This document shows positions 11,580 to 22,133 of a stretch of DNA of 64,000 bases, piece by piece. Below the pieces are notes generated by a model that was not told the origin of the DNA, searched no databases, and saw only the letters and a program-made list of their open reading frames with translations. Positions within the stretch are counted from its first letter, which is position 1. Each line of letters opens with the position of its first letter. Source of the stretch: Kalaharituber pfeilii (lineage: Eukaryota; Ascomycota; Pezizomycetes; Pezizales; Pezizaceae); the NCBI GenBank assembly GCA_015179045.1, contig WHUZ01000005.1:372001-436000 (forward strand). Reading direction: 5' to 3'. A program made the position numbers and the translations under genes.

Positions 11580-13102
11580 ACGGGTGCCCGGAGCGGTAGT
11601 ATTCAGGTGAGGTTAATTTGATAGAGATGGATAGAGGGGGGTTATATTATGGGGAGGTGAGGTGAGGTCTGGTTGTGGAGATTGCCGCATGGTTCCTTTT
11701 GGGATCGTGAGCGAGCTATAGAATGAGCTTGTTATTTGAAACCTTCCCCTAGAGGCTTGGGGAGGAGTAATTAATTCATGTCTATTTCTAAGTATCGACG
11801 AAGTGATTCAATTATGGAGCACGTGCTAAAAGACCATGAGGTTTATGTACATTTCAATTTTGATTAATCATCACTTTGTGCTTTCGCGCTGATCACCGAT
11901 TAAAATATCAACAAATCAAGCTTTTATTTAAAAATGGATCTGAAGCTTAAATTCGGCAGCCAAGAAAAATGTCAAACTACTGAAAACGTGATAATCCTGT
12001 TTTTTTTTTTTTGCTTACATACAAAGCTAGGGTTCCTGTGCGACAAGCAATTGGGGTAAAAATATCCTTCATAAACAGTAGATATCATACAGTTATCATC
12101 AAGATGTATGTATGAGACAACTTTTGTGCTGTGCAATACTGCTAGATGTACTTTGGTACTAAGGCATTCCCCTCATCGCTTCACCGGGCCTGCTTACCGT
12201 ATTTACCCATCCATCCGCCTATGCATCCACCCATCCATCAATCCATCCACCTATCCATCCAGGTAAGTATGGCATGGTACCATGCTAGGGTACTTCCGTG
12301 CTTCCCGCCGGTTTTAGGAATTTTAAGCCCCTTGGTGTAATTTATCCCGGTTGCCTATGTTAAGAGGGAGAGTAAAGTCGAACATTCGATATCCGGTGCT
12401 ATATTTGGTTGGAGCGAGCTCTTACGCAACTCGAGTGAAGTGAAACTACAAGCATAACTGAATAAATATTCTGTCCGCAGCACTGGTATCAGATACATAA
12501 GGCGCTCGGCACAGAGTCTGAAGAACGAGGATATCGCGGTTTGCACGGATACAACTGTACAAACGTCATCGGTACATACGGGTGGATAGAGCAGGGCTTT
12601 GAAGTCTAACTCCACACAGAAGATAAGTGGCCTTGCATCTCAAATTGCTTTGTGGAGAAAATGACAAGGATAAAGCACGGGGATTGCTCGACTTGGTTCC
12701 CAATTTGCATGGTTGAGGCTGAGGATATAGCTGGACAACATCTTCTAAAGTTAAAAATTTTTTATGATAAGATCATCACAATCCAGCTGTACCAACAGCC
12801 TCAAAGCACAATTTTTCTGAATTTCAGTACACAAAATAGATGCAGGCACCTGCCCTGGCTACACTCTTCCAGTTTCAATCTGCGATGTTTCCACATATTG
12901 CGTCCATATGAAGCTGGGTACATGTTGTATTTTATGTTTATATTGCGCAAGCTCTGATAAAATTGAGCGTTCGGACTGAAAGATGATTTTGCATTATAGG
13001 CCGAAGTAGGTGCATGTAAGCTACGCTTACACCGAGGTAGTTGAGCACGCATGTGGAAGGTAGCTTGGCAAATACTTTCCTATTGCAGGAGGCGAGACCG
13101 TT
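11580..13102. other. gene-free stretch with CCAT microsatellite
   Basis: This is 3' flank of the secreted-protein gene followed by AT-rich spacer. A short degenerate (CCAT)n tract lies at about 12205-12262. No supported gene. Confidence 0.55.
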
Positions 13103-13107
13103 ACAAC

Positions 13108-13290
13108 TGTAATTTTGGGAGAAGAGAGTTTATTTGCTCGCTCGGTAGTTCTCTGGAGCTCTAATCTATCTATCTACATTTTCATGGAATCTATAGGCCT
13201 CTTTTATATCCTTCGACCCTTCCCATGCGCCCTTCTAACTGTCCATTATATTTCCGTTTCGGGCCCTTCCACTATTTTTCCGTTTGGGTT
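13108..13290 (-). repeat. 3' LTR, truncated
   Basis: Direct repeat of 14821-15003 with about four substitutions. It ends (minus strand) in AAAATTACA next to the target duplication. Its 5' portion is missing at the junction with the protease remnant, so the deletion that removed pol also removed the start of this LTR. Confidence 0.85.
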
Positions 13291-13565
13291 TAGTTTGTAA
13301 CCTTCACAATAGCGCCTGTGGCAGTCACTTTCCAATTGAGTGGACTAAGAATTTTCCCACTAATGAGGTTGCTGAATGAGGAGTGGTATAGTACACCATG
13401 CAGCAGGACCTTCTGCCCCTTATGTGGTATCTCAACATCCCCGACCCATTCGCATCGCGTTTTATGGCCGTCGTGTCCTTTTGTAGTAATGTCCACCTTT
13501 TTCGGATCGATTAGCCAGTCAAATCGCATGGTCGTATGGACATCTGTAGCGGTATCGTATTCTCA
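13290..13565 (-). pseudogene. Copia protease / pre-integrase remnant after an in-frame UGA
   Basis: This continues in the same frame as Gag after a single UGA (13563-13565). Just past the stop is a D-T-A-T-D-V-H stretch. It resembles the Copia protease D-[ST]-G-A-[ST]..H motif with the glycine lost. Then comes the downstream protease signature ending in GVLYHSSFSNLISGKIL, which is normal for Copia. The frame stops near the truncated LTR. Since a functional active site is not evident, I treat it as a remnant. A UGA between gag and pol is used for readthrough in some Pseudoviridae (Tca2), but readthrough here is only a possibility. Confidence 0.7.
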
Positions 13566-14690
13566 GATATCTCTGTGTTGTCGAACTGCATTCACCCTGA
13601 CGATATTTATATCTATTCCATTGTCGCTGTCCTCAGCTTCCAACTTCTTTGCATCAGCATTTTGCTTCTTCTTCTCATCCCGATTCTTTGTATAGCACTC
13701 CTCGTCAGTATGTCCTATCCCTCGCCATCCCTTCACATCCTGGCAATATTTGCATCTCTTATTTTCATCCCTTTTCTTTTTGATTTCGTCTTGTAGGACA
13801 ACGGGGTCTTCTTGTGTTTCTGATCCGTTCCTCTTCTTCCTTCGGTCAGGGACATATTGTTGAAGCTCCCGGCTTACATCTTCATAAGTAAAGTCACCTT
13901 TTGCCCTGATATTCCCTACAGTATTTCGATAGTAGGCTGGCATTGATAATAGGAGAAATTCTGCCTTACAATAATCGTCCTGCGAAATGTCTTGTATGCA
14001 TTGACCAAGTATCTTCTTCTTTCCATCAAACGTGGAATTTGCTGACGTTGCTTTCATTAAGTTCCATCGCTTTTCATATTCGATCACATGCTCTTGTATG
14101 GTTGTATTCCTATCATCGAACGATAATTGAAGTAGATTACTAAGCACTATCCTGAGGTCGCTGATAGTTTTGCCTTCGTATTTCAACCGTAAGATTTCGT
14201 AGGCATCTTTTGCAGTTTTGCAGAGTCCGACCGCTGACATTGTCTCTTGTTCGCAGTTATTAATCATTGTTAGGATCGCGAAACTGTTTGCCCTTTTCCA
14301 TGCCGCTGGCAAGACCTCATCCTTTGTGGTTCCGTCCTCAACCTTGATCTTCCCATTCTTATCAACGTCACCAGTCACCACATCCCATGCCGTTTTTTCT
14401 GCACTTATTTCATAGAGTGATAGTATTTGCTCGATGAGGTTTATCCATTCAGCGTAATTCTCCTGTCCTCGAAGCTTGTGATCAAGTTTGGGGATTGACT
14501 GGATAGTCAATGAAGCAGTCGGTTTTGTTTCTTGTGGTGCCATTAGTGGTTGAGTTGATTCAGTGATTGGCTCGTCTTCGCCGGGTTCTTCTTCTTCGAA
14601 GAGGTCGAGCGGATCCTTGCTACTTGCGGCTTCCAGATGTATGACTGCTGAGAGGCTTTGATCCCTACTATTTCTGAGAATTTGGGGCAC
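13563..14690 (-). CDS. Copia Gag polyprotein
   Basis: The open frame encodes a Copia-type capsid protein. The first in-frame ATG is at 14543; the region 14690-14544 is open but starts at GTG. Residues beginning DHKLRGQENYAEWINLIEQ match the N-terminal capsid fold of Copia Gag (UBN2/Retrotran_gag type), followed by helices with the usual YEILRLKYEG-like segment. A zinc-knuckle-like CKYCQ...GHTDEEC lies near the end and is followed by a Lys-rich tail. Upstream, a second frame runs out of the LTR (about 14820-14671) and ends in two stops at 14665-14670. It reads like the true Gag N-terminus displaced by a frameshift. Gag would form the virus-like particle; whether this copy makes functional Gag is doubtful. 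Confidence 0.75.
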   Translation of the reverse strand: MPQILRNSRDQSLSAVIHLEAASSKDPLDLFEEEEPGEDEPITESTQPLMAPQETKPTASLTIQSIPKLDHKLRGQENYAEWINLIEQILSLYEISAEKTAWDVVTGDVDKNGKIKVEDGTTKDEVLPAAWKRANSFAILTMINNCEQETMSAVGLCKTAKDAYEILRLKYEGKTISDLRIVLSNLLQLSFDDRNTTIQEHVIEYEKRWNLMKATSANSTFDGKKKILGQCIQDISQDDYCKAEFLLLSMPAYYRNTVGNIRAKGDFTYEDVSRELQQYVPDRRKKRNGSETQEDPVVLQDEIKKKRDENKRCKYCQDVKGWRGIGHTDEECYTKNRDEKKKQNADAKKLEAEDSDNGIDINIVRVNAVRQHRDI

Positions 14691-14820
14691 TCAAGATGGT
14701 ATGCTCCTGAATCGTATCGGTATCTGCTGTGGTTTGTTGTATATCGGGGTCTTCGGCAGTAGGTTGTTGCTTTTCTTGGAGGTGTCGCGTTATCGTTCGC
14801 ACTCCTCCAGGCTTATAACC

Positions 14821-15061
14821 TGTAATTTTGAGAGAGGAGAGTTTATTTGCTCGCTCGGTAGTTCTCGGGAGCTCTAATCTATCTATCTACATTTTCATGG
14901 AATCTATAGGCCTCTTTTATATCCTTCGACCCTTCCCATGCGCCCTTCTAACTGTCCATTATATTTCCGTTTCGGGTCCTTCCACTATTTTTCCGTTTTG
15001 GGTTCTTCCACTACGTTCCCGTTTTAAGTCTAGGGCCGGCTTTAGGTCCTAAATCCCTACA
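14821..15061 (-). repeat. 5' LTR
   Basis: A 241-bp LTR beginning TGTAGGGATTTAGG and ending AAAATTACA on the minus strand. It is followed by GGTTATAAGC, a plausible initiator-tRNA-type primer site that is not verified. Confidence 0.85.
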
Positions 15062-15066
15062 ACAAC

Positions 15067-15765
15067 TTATGTATTTAGAGAAGACTCTCAGGGAGAAGAA
15101 TGAGAAGGACGGCTTCTCAAAGACTTCACACTTATAGTTCATTTCCTTTGCCAGCATGCGTAATATAAGGCATAAGTGCCCCGGGTTAGTAACAGTACAA
15201 GCTATGTAATACCCATCCCCCCAGCACACACACATTCAATACACAACTCAGTCTTCTCCATCCCGCACTTCCATCCTGCCCCACCATGGAAGTACCGTGT
15301 CTAACCCTGCGCTTCTTCAACCCATCAATAAGACAATTTCCGCTTCAAGTTTGGGTTTACCTCTCGCTTTTCTGCATCATCTCCCGACTGGTTCAAGCTC
15401 CGGAATGAGCCTCGATCTTGCTACCGATATCCAGGGAATAGCACATCGTGTCGAATGCGTCTCGATACCCCCTCGCAGCTGTCAATTAGATTCCAGAAGG
15501 GCCCTACAGTTCTAGAGGAGCTTAGCATTGTACCTTCCTGCTGGCTTGGCATAGCTCGCGCGCGAATGAAGTAAACAATGAGCCGAGCAGATTTTTGACG
15601 ATCTTTCCCCATAGAGGGCGAGGATATATATATGCATATGTATATCCCGCCTTATTGTTCTCATCTAGAGTCTCTGCACGCCCATCCTCCGCTCTCCATA
15701 GTTGATTGTTGACCATACGAAGTAAGAAGTTAACGACTCCAAGAAGGCATATTTGAAGAACGAGG
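15067..15765. other. spacer and upstream region of the CE16 pseudogene
   Basis: No gene is supported. An AT-rich TATATATATG block near 15625-15645 could be promoter-like for the downstream locus. Confidence 0.4.
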
Positions 15766-17004
15766 ATACACTTCTTCAAGACCCTAACTAACTTCGCCGT
15801 TGGACTCATGCTTGCTGGAGGGGCTGTGGCAGCTCCTGCTGAGGTAGAGGCTAGCACCTTTGGATGGGGATACCCAGGATTCAAGAAGATTAAGTATTTG
15901 TTCTCATTGTGAGTTTCCGTGGTCTCATATGGAGTGTAGAATTCAGGATCCTGAGGTGGAGTTGGGATTAGCGGAGATTCGTACACGCAAACGGGGTTTA
16001 ATATGACAAATGGCTCACCACTGCCCACAGTCGGCAACCCAATGGGTAATCCGACAAGGCGTAGATGGACTGCGGCAAAGTGTGTATCCCTCTGCCTCCA
16101 CACTCTTAGCTTCACTAATCCCCATTACCTTCCAGCGGCCCCATCTGGGTCGGCTACCTCACTATCAAATACAACGCTTCCACCCTTCTCACGTGCAACA
16201 TGGCCTACGGCGGCGCTACTATCGTTAGCGCTCTTGTGGCCCCCTGGCGCTCCGATGTTCTGGATCAAATTGAGAGACTCTTTATCCCGATTCTCGGCGA
16301 CAAGCCTGACTTTGCTCCCTGGAAGTCCAGAAACAGTTTGTTCAGCATTTGGATCGGGATTAATGATATCGCGATAAGTTACTGGAATGGGGATTTTGAT
16401 AACTTCCATACCATTCTGATGGATGCATATTTTGGATTGGTGGAAAAGGTGCAGAGATAGTGCATGGGGGTGCGTGCAGAGTAAGTTTGCTGACTGGGAA
16501 TCATTCAACTGCAGCTCTACGCCAACCGCGCCCGCAATTTCGTTTTCATCAATGTCCCACCCATCGACCGTTCCCCCTCATCGTAGGCCAAGGTGAACAA
16601 GCCATCACTCTTGAGAAGGAAGCCCTCTCCTCCTACAATAGCAAGCTTACCAGCAGCGTAAAGGAGTTCGCAAATACCCACAAGGGCGTATGGAGCTACC
16701 TATTTGATAGCTCGGCGCTGTATATCGCCATACTCGACAATCCTTTGCCTTACGGGCTGAAGAATGCCACAGATGGTTGCAAGTTGTATGAGGGGTATGT
16801 CCCCCTTAAGCTTGTCATCCCGTAGCCCACTACTCTATGTAATGTGAGCATAGCTGACGTCGATATAGCGGAACGTCGGAGTGGGATACGCACTACCCAG
16901 AATGTGGTGAGCCTGTAGATGAGTACTTTTGGTACAACAGCCTGCATCCTGGTTATAAGGCCAATGACGCTATGGCGAAGGAGTTGGGGAAGCGGCTAAA
17001 GTAA
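15766..17004 (+). pseudogene. CE16 acetylesterase (SGNH/GDSL hydrolase) pseudogene
   Basis: Exons are 15766-15908, 15972-16079, 16136-16448, 16515-16794 and 16869-17004; introns are 56-74 bp with CTAAT/CTGAC branch sites. Joined, they read a secreted SGNH esterase of about 326 residues. It has a signal peptide, block I with the nucleophile (YLFSFGDSYTQTGF), AYGGATI, the block III-like WIGINDIA, INVPPIDRSP, and the catalytic Asp/His region EYFWYNSLHPGY. These are the landmarks of carbohydrate esterase family 16, whose members remove acetyl groups from plant cell-wall oligosaccharides outside the cell. Two lesions are visible. The expected initiator before HFFKTL is ATA, not ATG (15766-15768). 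A C-run of five at 16573-16577 is one base short, shifting the frame and giving TAG. The intron 3 donor (GTGCAG) is also weak. The homopolymer lesion could be an assembly error. Confidence 0.85.
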
Positions 17005-18825
17005 GCAGTTTACTCCAATGGAGTGACCGTTCGTTGTGACGGGGAAGGCCAACCGAATATCATGTACCATATGTAGAGTATGTTCCATTTAGTCTGGTTA
17101 CGAGACTATGTTCCATTATGTATTTGAGGTTCCGTTTTTGCTTTTTGGCCAAGACCTTGGGGGGGGGGGGGGGGGCGCACTATTGTGGTCTACATGGGTT
17201 ATGCGAGCAGAGCTGGCTGGTACCGTAGGTACACTTATGTCCAGGCTTATAGTGGGGCATGATAATTTATCGGCATGAGACTAGACTAGGATCTACTAGG
17301 ACGATCTTACAATATTGTTTCAACAGATGAACTACGCGGGTATGCTCAAACTGAAAGACATTTCTTTTTCGCATGAGAGAAGCTTCAGGGCTTGGCAGGG
17401 ACGCCGCATCCATGATCTGATATTTCAGTCGCCATTTGAAGGCCAAACGCCTCCCGCTCGTCTCTGGGTACGGTAGGAATTCCGATGGCACCGCATACGC
17501 TTAATGATACAGCCATGAATATAATGGAGAGGGAGAAATACGAGATTAACAACTGAGGTTGGAGAGAAGGCAGAAGTAGGAATTATGGTTTGAAGGCTGC
17601 GTAGAGCCAATATTGTGGAGAGTGGTGTGGAAGTCAAAGCTACATAATATTCGCTTTATGTAATCCGCATTCCTATTTACTTTTGCCGCTTAAGTACTAG
17701 TTCCTGTGCCTTTCTCGGAAGTCTTGGCATCCCTCGGAGTTAGTTTTTGTTGTGACGGTATTGACGACAGCGCAGTTGACTCATGCTTCGAGACTGCAGA
17801 AACACATTAAGCGGCAAATTTACTAACAGGGCTGCAATCCACAGATATTATTTTTAACTAGTAGCATCTAGTGGATCAATTGTATTTTTGGGAAATTTTA
17901 TCACGCAACATGGGCCAATTGCTAGAGGTGAAACAACAAATCCGTAATGAGGTGGGCCAATGCGGTACAAGCCGTGCATGCCTTTTTTCATACATGATTG
18001 TCATAGTCTAATTCATACACCTAACGTTGACCGGTCAGTCTAGCACCGGTTTAATGGAGGATGTCTGCTTTGGGGAGGCCGGTTCGGGTCCTTATAGGCT
18101 CGTGCTATATCAAAATTCAACTTTGAGGTTCCCAAGTTTTGATTGTGCTTGAAATAGCAGCTCAGAATCTGTCTTCTAAATCCTGGACAGCACTACAGTA
18201 AATCTGGTGCTGGTCTGACCAGCCAAAGGATAAAAACTGGGCCTTGCTCTGCAGGGGAACGTTACCATCACCTCAACTCTAGTAAACGTTATGAATCAAA
18301 TAGAGTAGGTATCATAGTTTGCCCATGCAAAAGGTAGGTTGTAGATGCTTCTGTTCTTTAACGCCCTTGGATTAACAAAAGTTTTTGACAAATCAACAAG
18401 TGCTAATTATAAATCCATGTACTCTATATCTCTTTACGCACTCGGCCACCCGGCCAAGTACTATGCGTCTGTGCATTGCCTAGGTCATAACTTTGTATTT
18501 TGCAGCCTTGTGCGTGACTGGCCGCGGATTCAATATCCGCGGTTTCATTGACCATTTCTCCACAAAATGGGATGAAATTGAAGGCACAGTATTCCAGTGT
18601 TGCAAACCTAGCTTCCTAAAGCAAATTACCTGCATGAAAGCCTGTGCTGTGGCTGGGCCTACACCCTCTATTTTTTATTTTTTATCCACTGCGTGAGTTT
18701 GCAGATAACTGTGGCGTTTATTGTGAGCACGCATATGATGTCGGCCTCAAACAACTCAACCACAGTGATCTTCCAGCCAACGCTTCAAATTACGTAAGAT
18801 GTCATTATACCAACTGACTACTAAA
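17005..18825. other. gene-free stretch
   Basis: No supported gene. A G-run of about 15-17 bases lies at about 17160-17176. The remainder is unremarkable spacer up to the 10-bp target duplication of the next element. Confidence 0.6.
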
Positions 18826-18835
18826 GGAGTAGGTC

Positions 18836-20100
18836 CAGAATGTCTCTGTCCAGTCAGAAAGTGACTGGACAGAAGTCGGGATAAGTGTCGCTAAACGATA
18901 CAAGGGACCGCTAATCTACTAGCACGTACAACCCATGCCTGGAGTGCAGGATAAATTGAAATCTAGAAACTGCATTGAAAAGCTTTGAATGCTGCCTCGC
19001 ACACTGCCTCATCTCCAACTATTGCTCATTTCATATTGCCTCACGTGTACCTCACACCAAGTGCAAAAAATAACAGTGTCTGCATCTCTCCTACGTGCCC
19101 TCGGCATAGCCCATAGGGCGGCATGCGAGAAATGATATAAAAATAAAAATAAAAAATCTCTACGTGCCCGTGACTCATAAGGGCAGGTTACACTGTATTG
19201 TATCAAAATGCTAAAGCATGAATGGCAAGCTGCATAATCTAAGCTTCTGATTCTGCCAGAGATATGGGAAATGTTGCATGTACCATATGCTCAATTATTC
19301 TCCAATTTGTTATCCCTTGCCACCATTTTCTACATAGATTTCATCTTCTTGAAAAGTCAATACCACTATCACAGTATCACTAATTCATCCTCATTGGCAT
19401 CTTGACAAGTCAGTATGGGACTCTCATTAACAATGGACTATGAAACTTGATACCACCAAGGCCTCATTTATCTGCACCGCTCGTGACACCCAACCTTCTG
19501 CCTGACATTCAATGCCGGCATAGATTGTATGTCAGATAACATACAATCTCAAGAGCTATTTCACTGTGCAACCTGCTTACATACAGTGCAAGAATTGCAA
19601 AATAACTCGAAAACTCCTAGTTTTCCAACAACTATTTTGCCTCCTTCAGAACAAAGCTTCCAGACACAGATCAAATAGCATCTGGCATATGACCTCATGC
19701 AACCCAAAACCTGAAGGTATTGCTGTACCTCTGCTCATGGGCATTGTGGTGCTGAGGTAGCTGAAGTTAGCTAAAAGTTGGGCTTTCAACAGTGCGATGA
19801 TGTTGCTGGCAATCACACTCAGGAATTTTATTGTTCTGCACTCACATAGGAAGGTGGCTGAGTGCTTGAGTTGGCTAAACATCAAGAGATGCCAGAGTAC
19901 GATAACGCAGACAACTGCACTCACACAGGAGGTTGGAATAAGTGGATCGATGTAGCCATTGTGGGCATGGGTTGTACGTACTACATTAGTAGATTAGCGG
20001 TCGCTTTAAATATATATAGTTAGCGCCAGTGATCCCGGCTTCTGTCCAGTCACTTTTCCGACTTCTGTCCAGTCAGAAAGTGACTCGACAGAGACATTCC
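18836..20100. mobile_element. Mutator-like non-autonomous DNA element
   Basis: The element is 1265 bp with inverted termini GAATGTCTCTGTC.AGTCA (left, 18838) and its complement at the right end. It is flanked by an exact 10-bp direct repeat GGAGTAGGTC at 18826-18835 and 20101-20110. A 9-11 bp duplication points to the MULE superfamily. Just inside each end is the hairpin-forming GTCCAGTCA..TGACTGGAC motif, present once at the left and twice in variant form at the right. There is no transposase frame. A family A retroposon is nested at 19101-19156. Confidence 0.75.
19101..19156 (+). mobile_element. family A micro-retroposon nested in the MULE-like element
   Basis: The family A tail GCATAGCCCATAGGGCGG with GCATGCGAGAAATGATAT is followed by an A-rich tail (AAAATAAAAATAAAAA). 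It is flanked by TCTCCTACGTGCCC (19087-19100) and TCTCTACGTGCCC (19157-19169). Confidence 0.75.
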
Positions 20101-20110
20101 GGAGTAGGTC

Positions 20111-22133
20111 AAACCTGGGATCGAACCTGCAGTGTTGAGTGTGAATTTCACCATTTGATATCATATCCACTATGTGCCTACCCAGGACGCAAGTTGGGGT
20201 CGGTAACACTCTATTTTACTGAGACGCTAGCAAAAACTTAGCTTGATGTTAGTCACCTTATGTATTTACGTACATGTGACACTTGGTCCCAAGGAACCCA
20301 GTGCCTGGCGACCGACTCTTCCATCATTTTTGCTTATTTTTCAAACCTAAACTTGATAGTTGTTCAGCTTGCTCTAAGAAATAAATTTACGGAATTTTGA
20401 AGTTCATGTGGTAAAAGACTCAACTTTGAAGTTTTCGTATAAGCAGGCAGGTCCCTTGCCCATGCCCTGCATCATACTACGTTGCTGAGGCGGCATTTCA
20501 AACAATGGCTTGGAAACGAGGTTGGGTATTCTAGATATCCTAGCCTATTTATGTTTTCCATTTTATGTCGCTACACATAGGACTTGGTTTACGGAGCAAG
20601 CTGGGAACAAGAACAGGAGACTACAGTAGTGTCGCTGCGCATGCCTGGCGCAACCAGACTGCATACCTGGGCAGTTCGACACCGACCTCGTCCTGTTTAC
20701 GATTTACTGTAGTCTGGCTAATGGGGATTATCACAGGCAATCTCTCAATCCGATCAGTATAGAGAAGATTTTCGCCAGCTACGGACCTTCTATCGATCCT
20801 CTGGATACGAGATCAGATCCACCTACCAGTTGGTCATCGGAGTTGCACTCTAGCTCCGGCCGAAATCCCAGTCTACCTCATCAGTGCCCTCAGATGCGAA
20901 TTTTGTCGACAAGCGGCCGTCAGGGAGAATACCATGTACCTGTATATCGAGCCCGATCTACCTTGTCCCACACTATCAAGAACCAGTTGTATGTGTAAAT
21001 TGAGCCCCGTTCTGAGCCAATCCCAAGGTACGGATCTATTTTGCTAACTTCCCGATGTACTCGTATATCCCACTGGAAGCACTCTTCCTGTACGCAGCCG
21101 AATTCTCGCTGATAGGGTACAATGTATGAGTTTGAAACTCTGTGGAACCTGACGTCTACTTAGACATAAAGAGGTATTGTGCAGTACAGTAAAGGAAGTG
21201 ATCTCGAAATCCTATTGGCTGTTGCCCTGCCCACTAATTGCGCGCCTTGATGATAGATTTTCGTCCACAGGAGCCCCCCTGTGCCAAGCCAGACTAAGTA
21301 CGGATAACGCCACCGAAGTCCTGCATCAGGATCGATAGCAGAGGCTGCTTGACGAATAGAACATCAGGATGTGAGCCAAATGCAGTAATAGCCTGGCTGC
21401 GACAAAACATCATTTGGGCAACCAGTGTATATAAGAAGGACAGCTCCGACCGTTCCCACGAGACTAACCGTTCACCAAAGTATGAATACAAGTTTATTAA
21501 GAACATTAACGAAAGAAAAATTTAAAAATATAGAATGAAATGAAAGGACGAATCAACGTAACCCACAACCCACAATCCAAATCATCCAGACTACAAATCA
21601 TCAATCAAATCGAGTCGAATACAACTAAAACAAATGTCCCCCAACGCAAAACATCAACCCCGCCTCCAGGACTTACCACGGCACAACACCGGGAAGGAGA
21701 CTGCCTCCACAGAGAAGGCGGTCAATTTCAGCGTCATCGATGCGACCCCCCTTGTCCATACGAAATCTCTTGCTGCGAGCGTGGAAGTGCTACTTGCAGT
21801 CGAGCGGGAGGACGCAGCATGCACTTGAGGGTACTCCTACTGCGAGTAGTGAGAGTAACAGCGGAAAGAAGAAACGCGGAAAGGAGATGAGGGGTAATTC
21901 TGGAAATGCAGAGTAAGGAGTTTGGAAGAACCTGTACATGCAAAGACCAGCTAGCGGAGTTCATCACCGATGAGGCCCCTACTGTATATCGCAACCAAAA
22001 GAGAGCAGAATGCAGAATCACAAGGTCAACGCAAGTACTTTCAAATATAACAGCCCTAAAACCCTAAAACAATCGACGTGACCTAAACGAAAAGAAACCA
22101 AATTCATACTCGCCTACAAGGGAGAAAAAAAGA
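20111..22133. other. gene-free stretch and 3' flank of the senescence-domain gene
   Basis: No supported gene. A minus-strand GGTTCGATCCC motif near 20114 resembles a tRNA B box, but stems do not close. Confidence 0.5.

Larger units (their letters stand above)
13108..15061 (-). mobile_element. pol-less Copia-type LTR retrotransposon
   Basis: The element (1954 bp, minus orientation) is bounded by TG...CA long terminal repeats and flanked by the 5-bp duplication ACAAC at 13103-13107 and 15062-15066. Its 5' LTR is 14821-15061. The 3' LTR is 13108 to about 13290 and lacks its first roughly 58 bases. The internal 1.5 kb holds Gag and a protease remnant; integrase, reverse transcriptase and RNase H are absent. 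The two LTRs differ at only about four positions plus one indel over about 183 bp, so insertion is fairly recent and not heavily RIP-mutated. It resembles the TR-GAG class of non-autonomous elements described from plants. Confidence 0.88.

Noticed and set aside
13108..13290. Plus-strand small ORF repeated at 14828 (MEESLFARSVVL-like)
   Set aside because: It is simply the LTR read on the antisense strand.
20101..20185. minus-strand GGTTCGATCCC with an A-box-like block
   Set aside because: The T stem is mismatched and no acceptor stem closes, so no tRNA is called.
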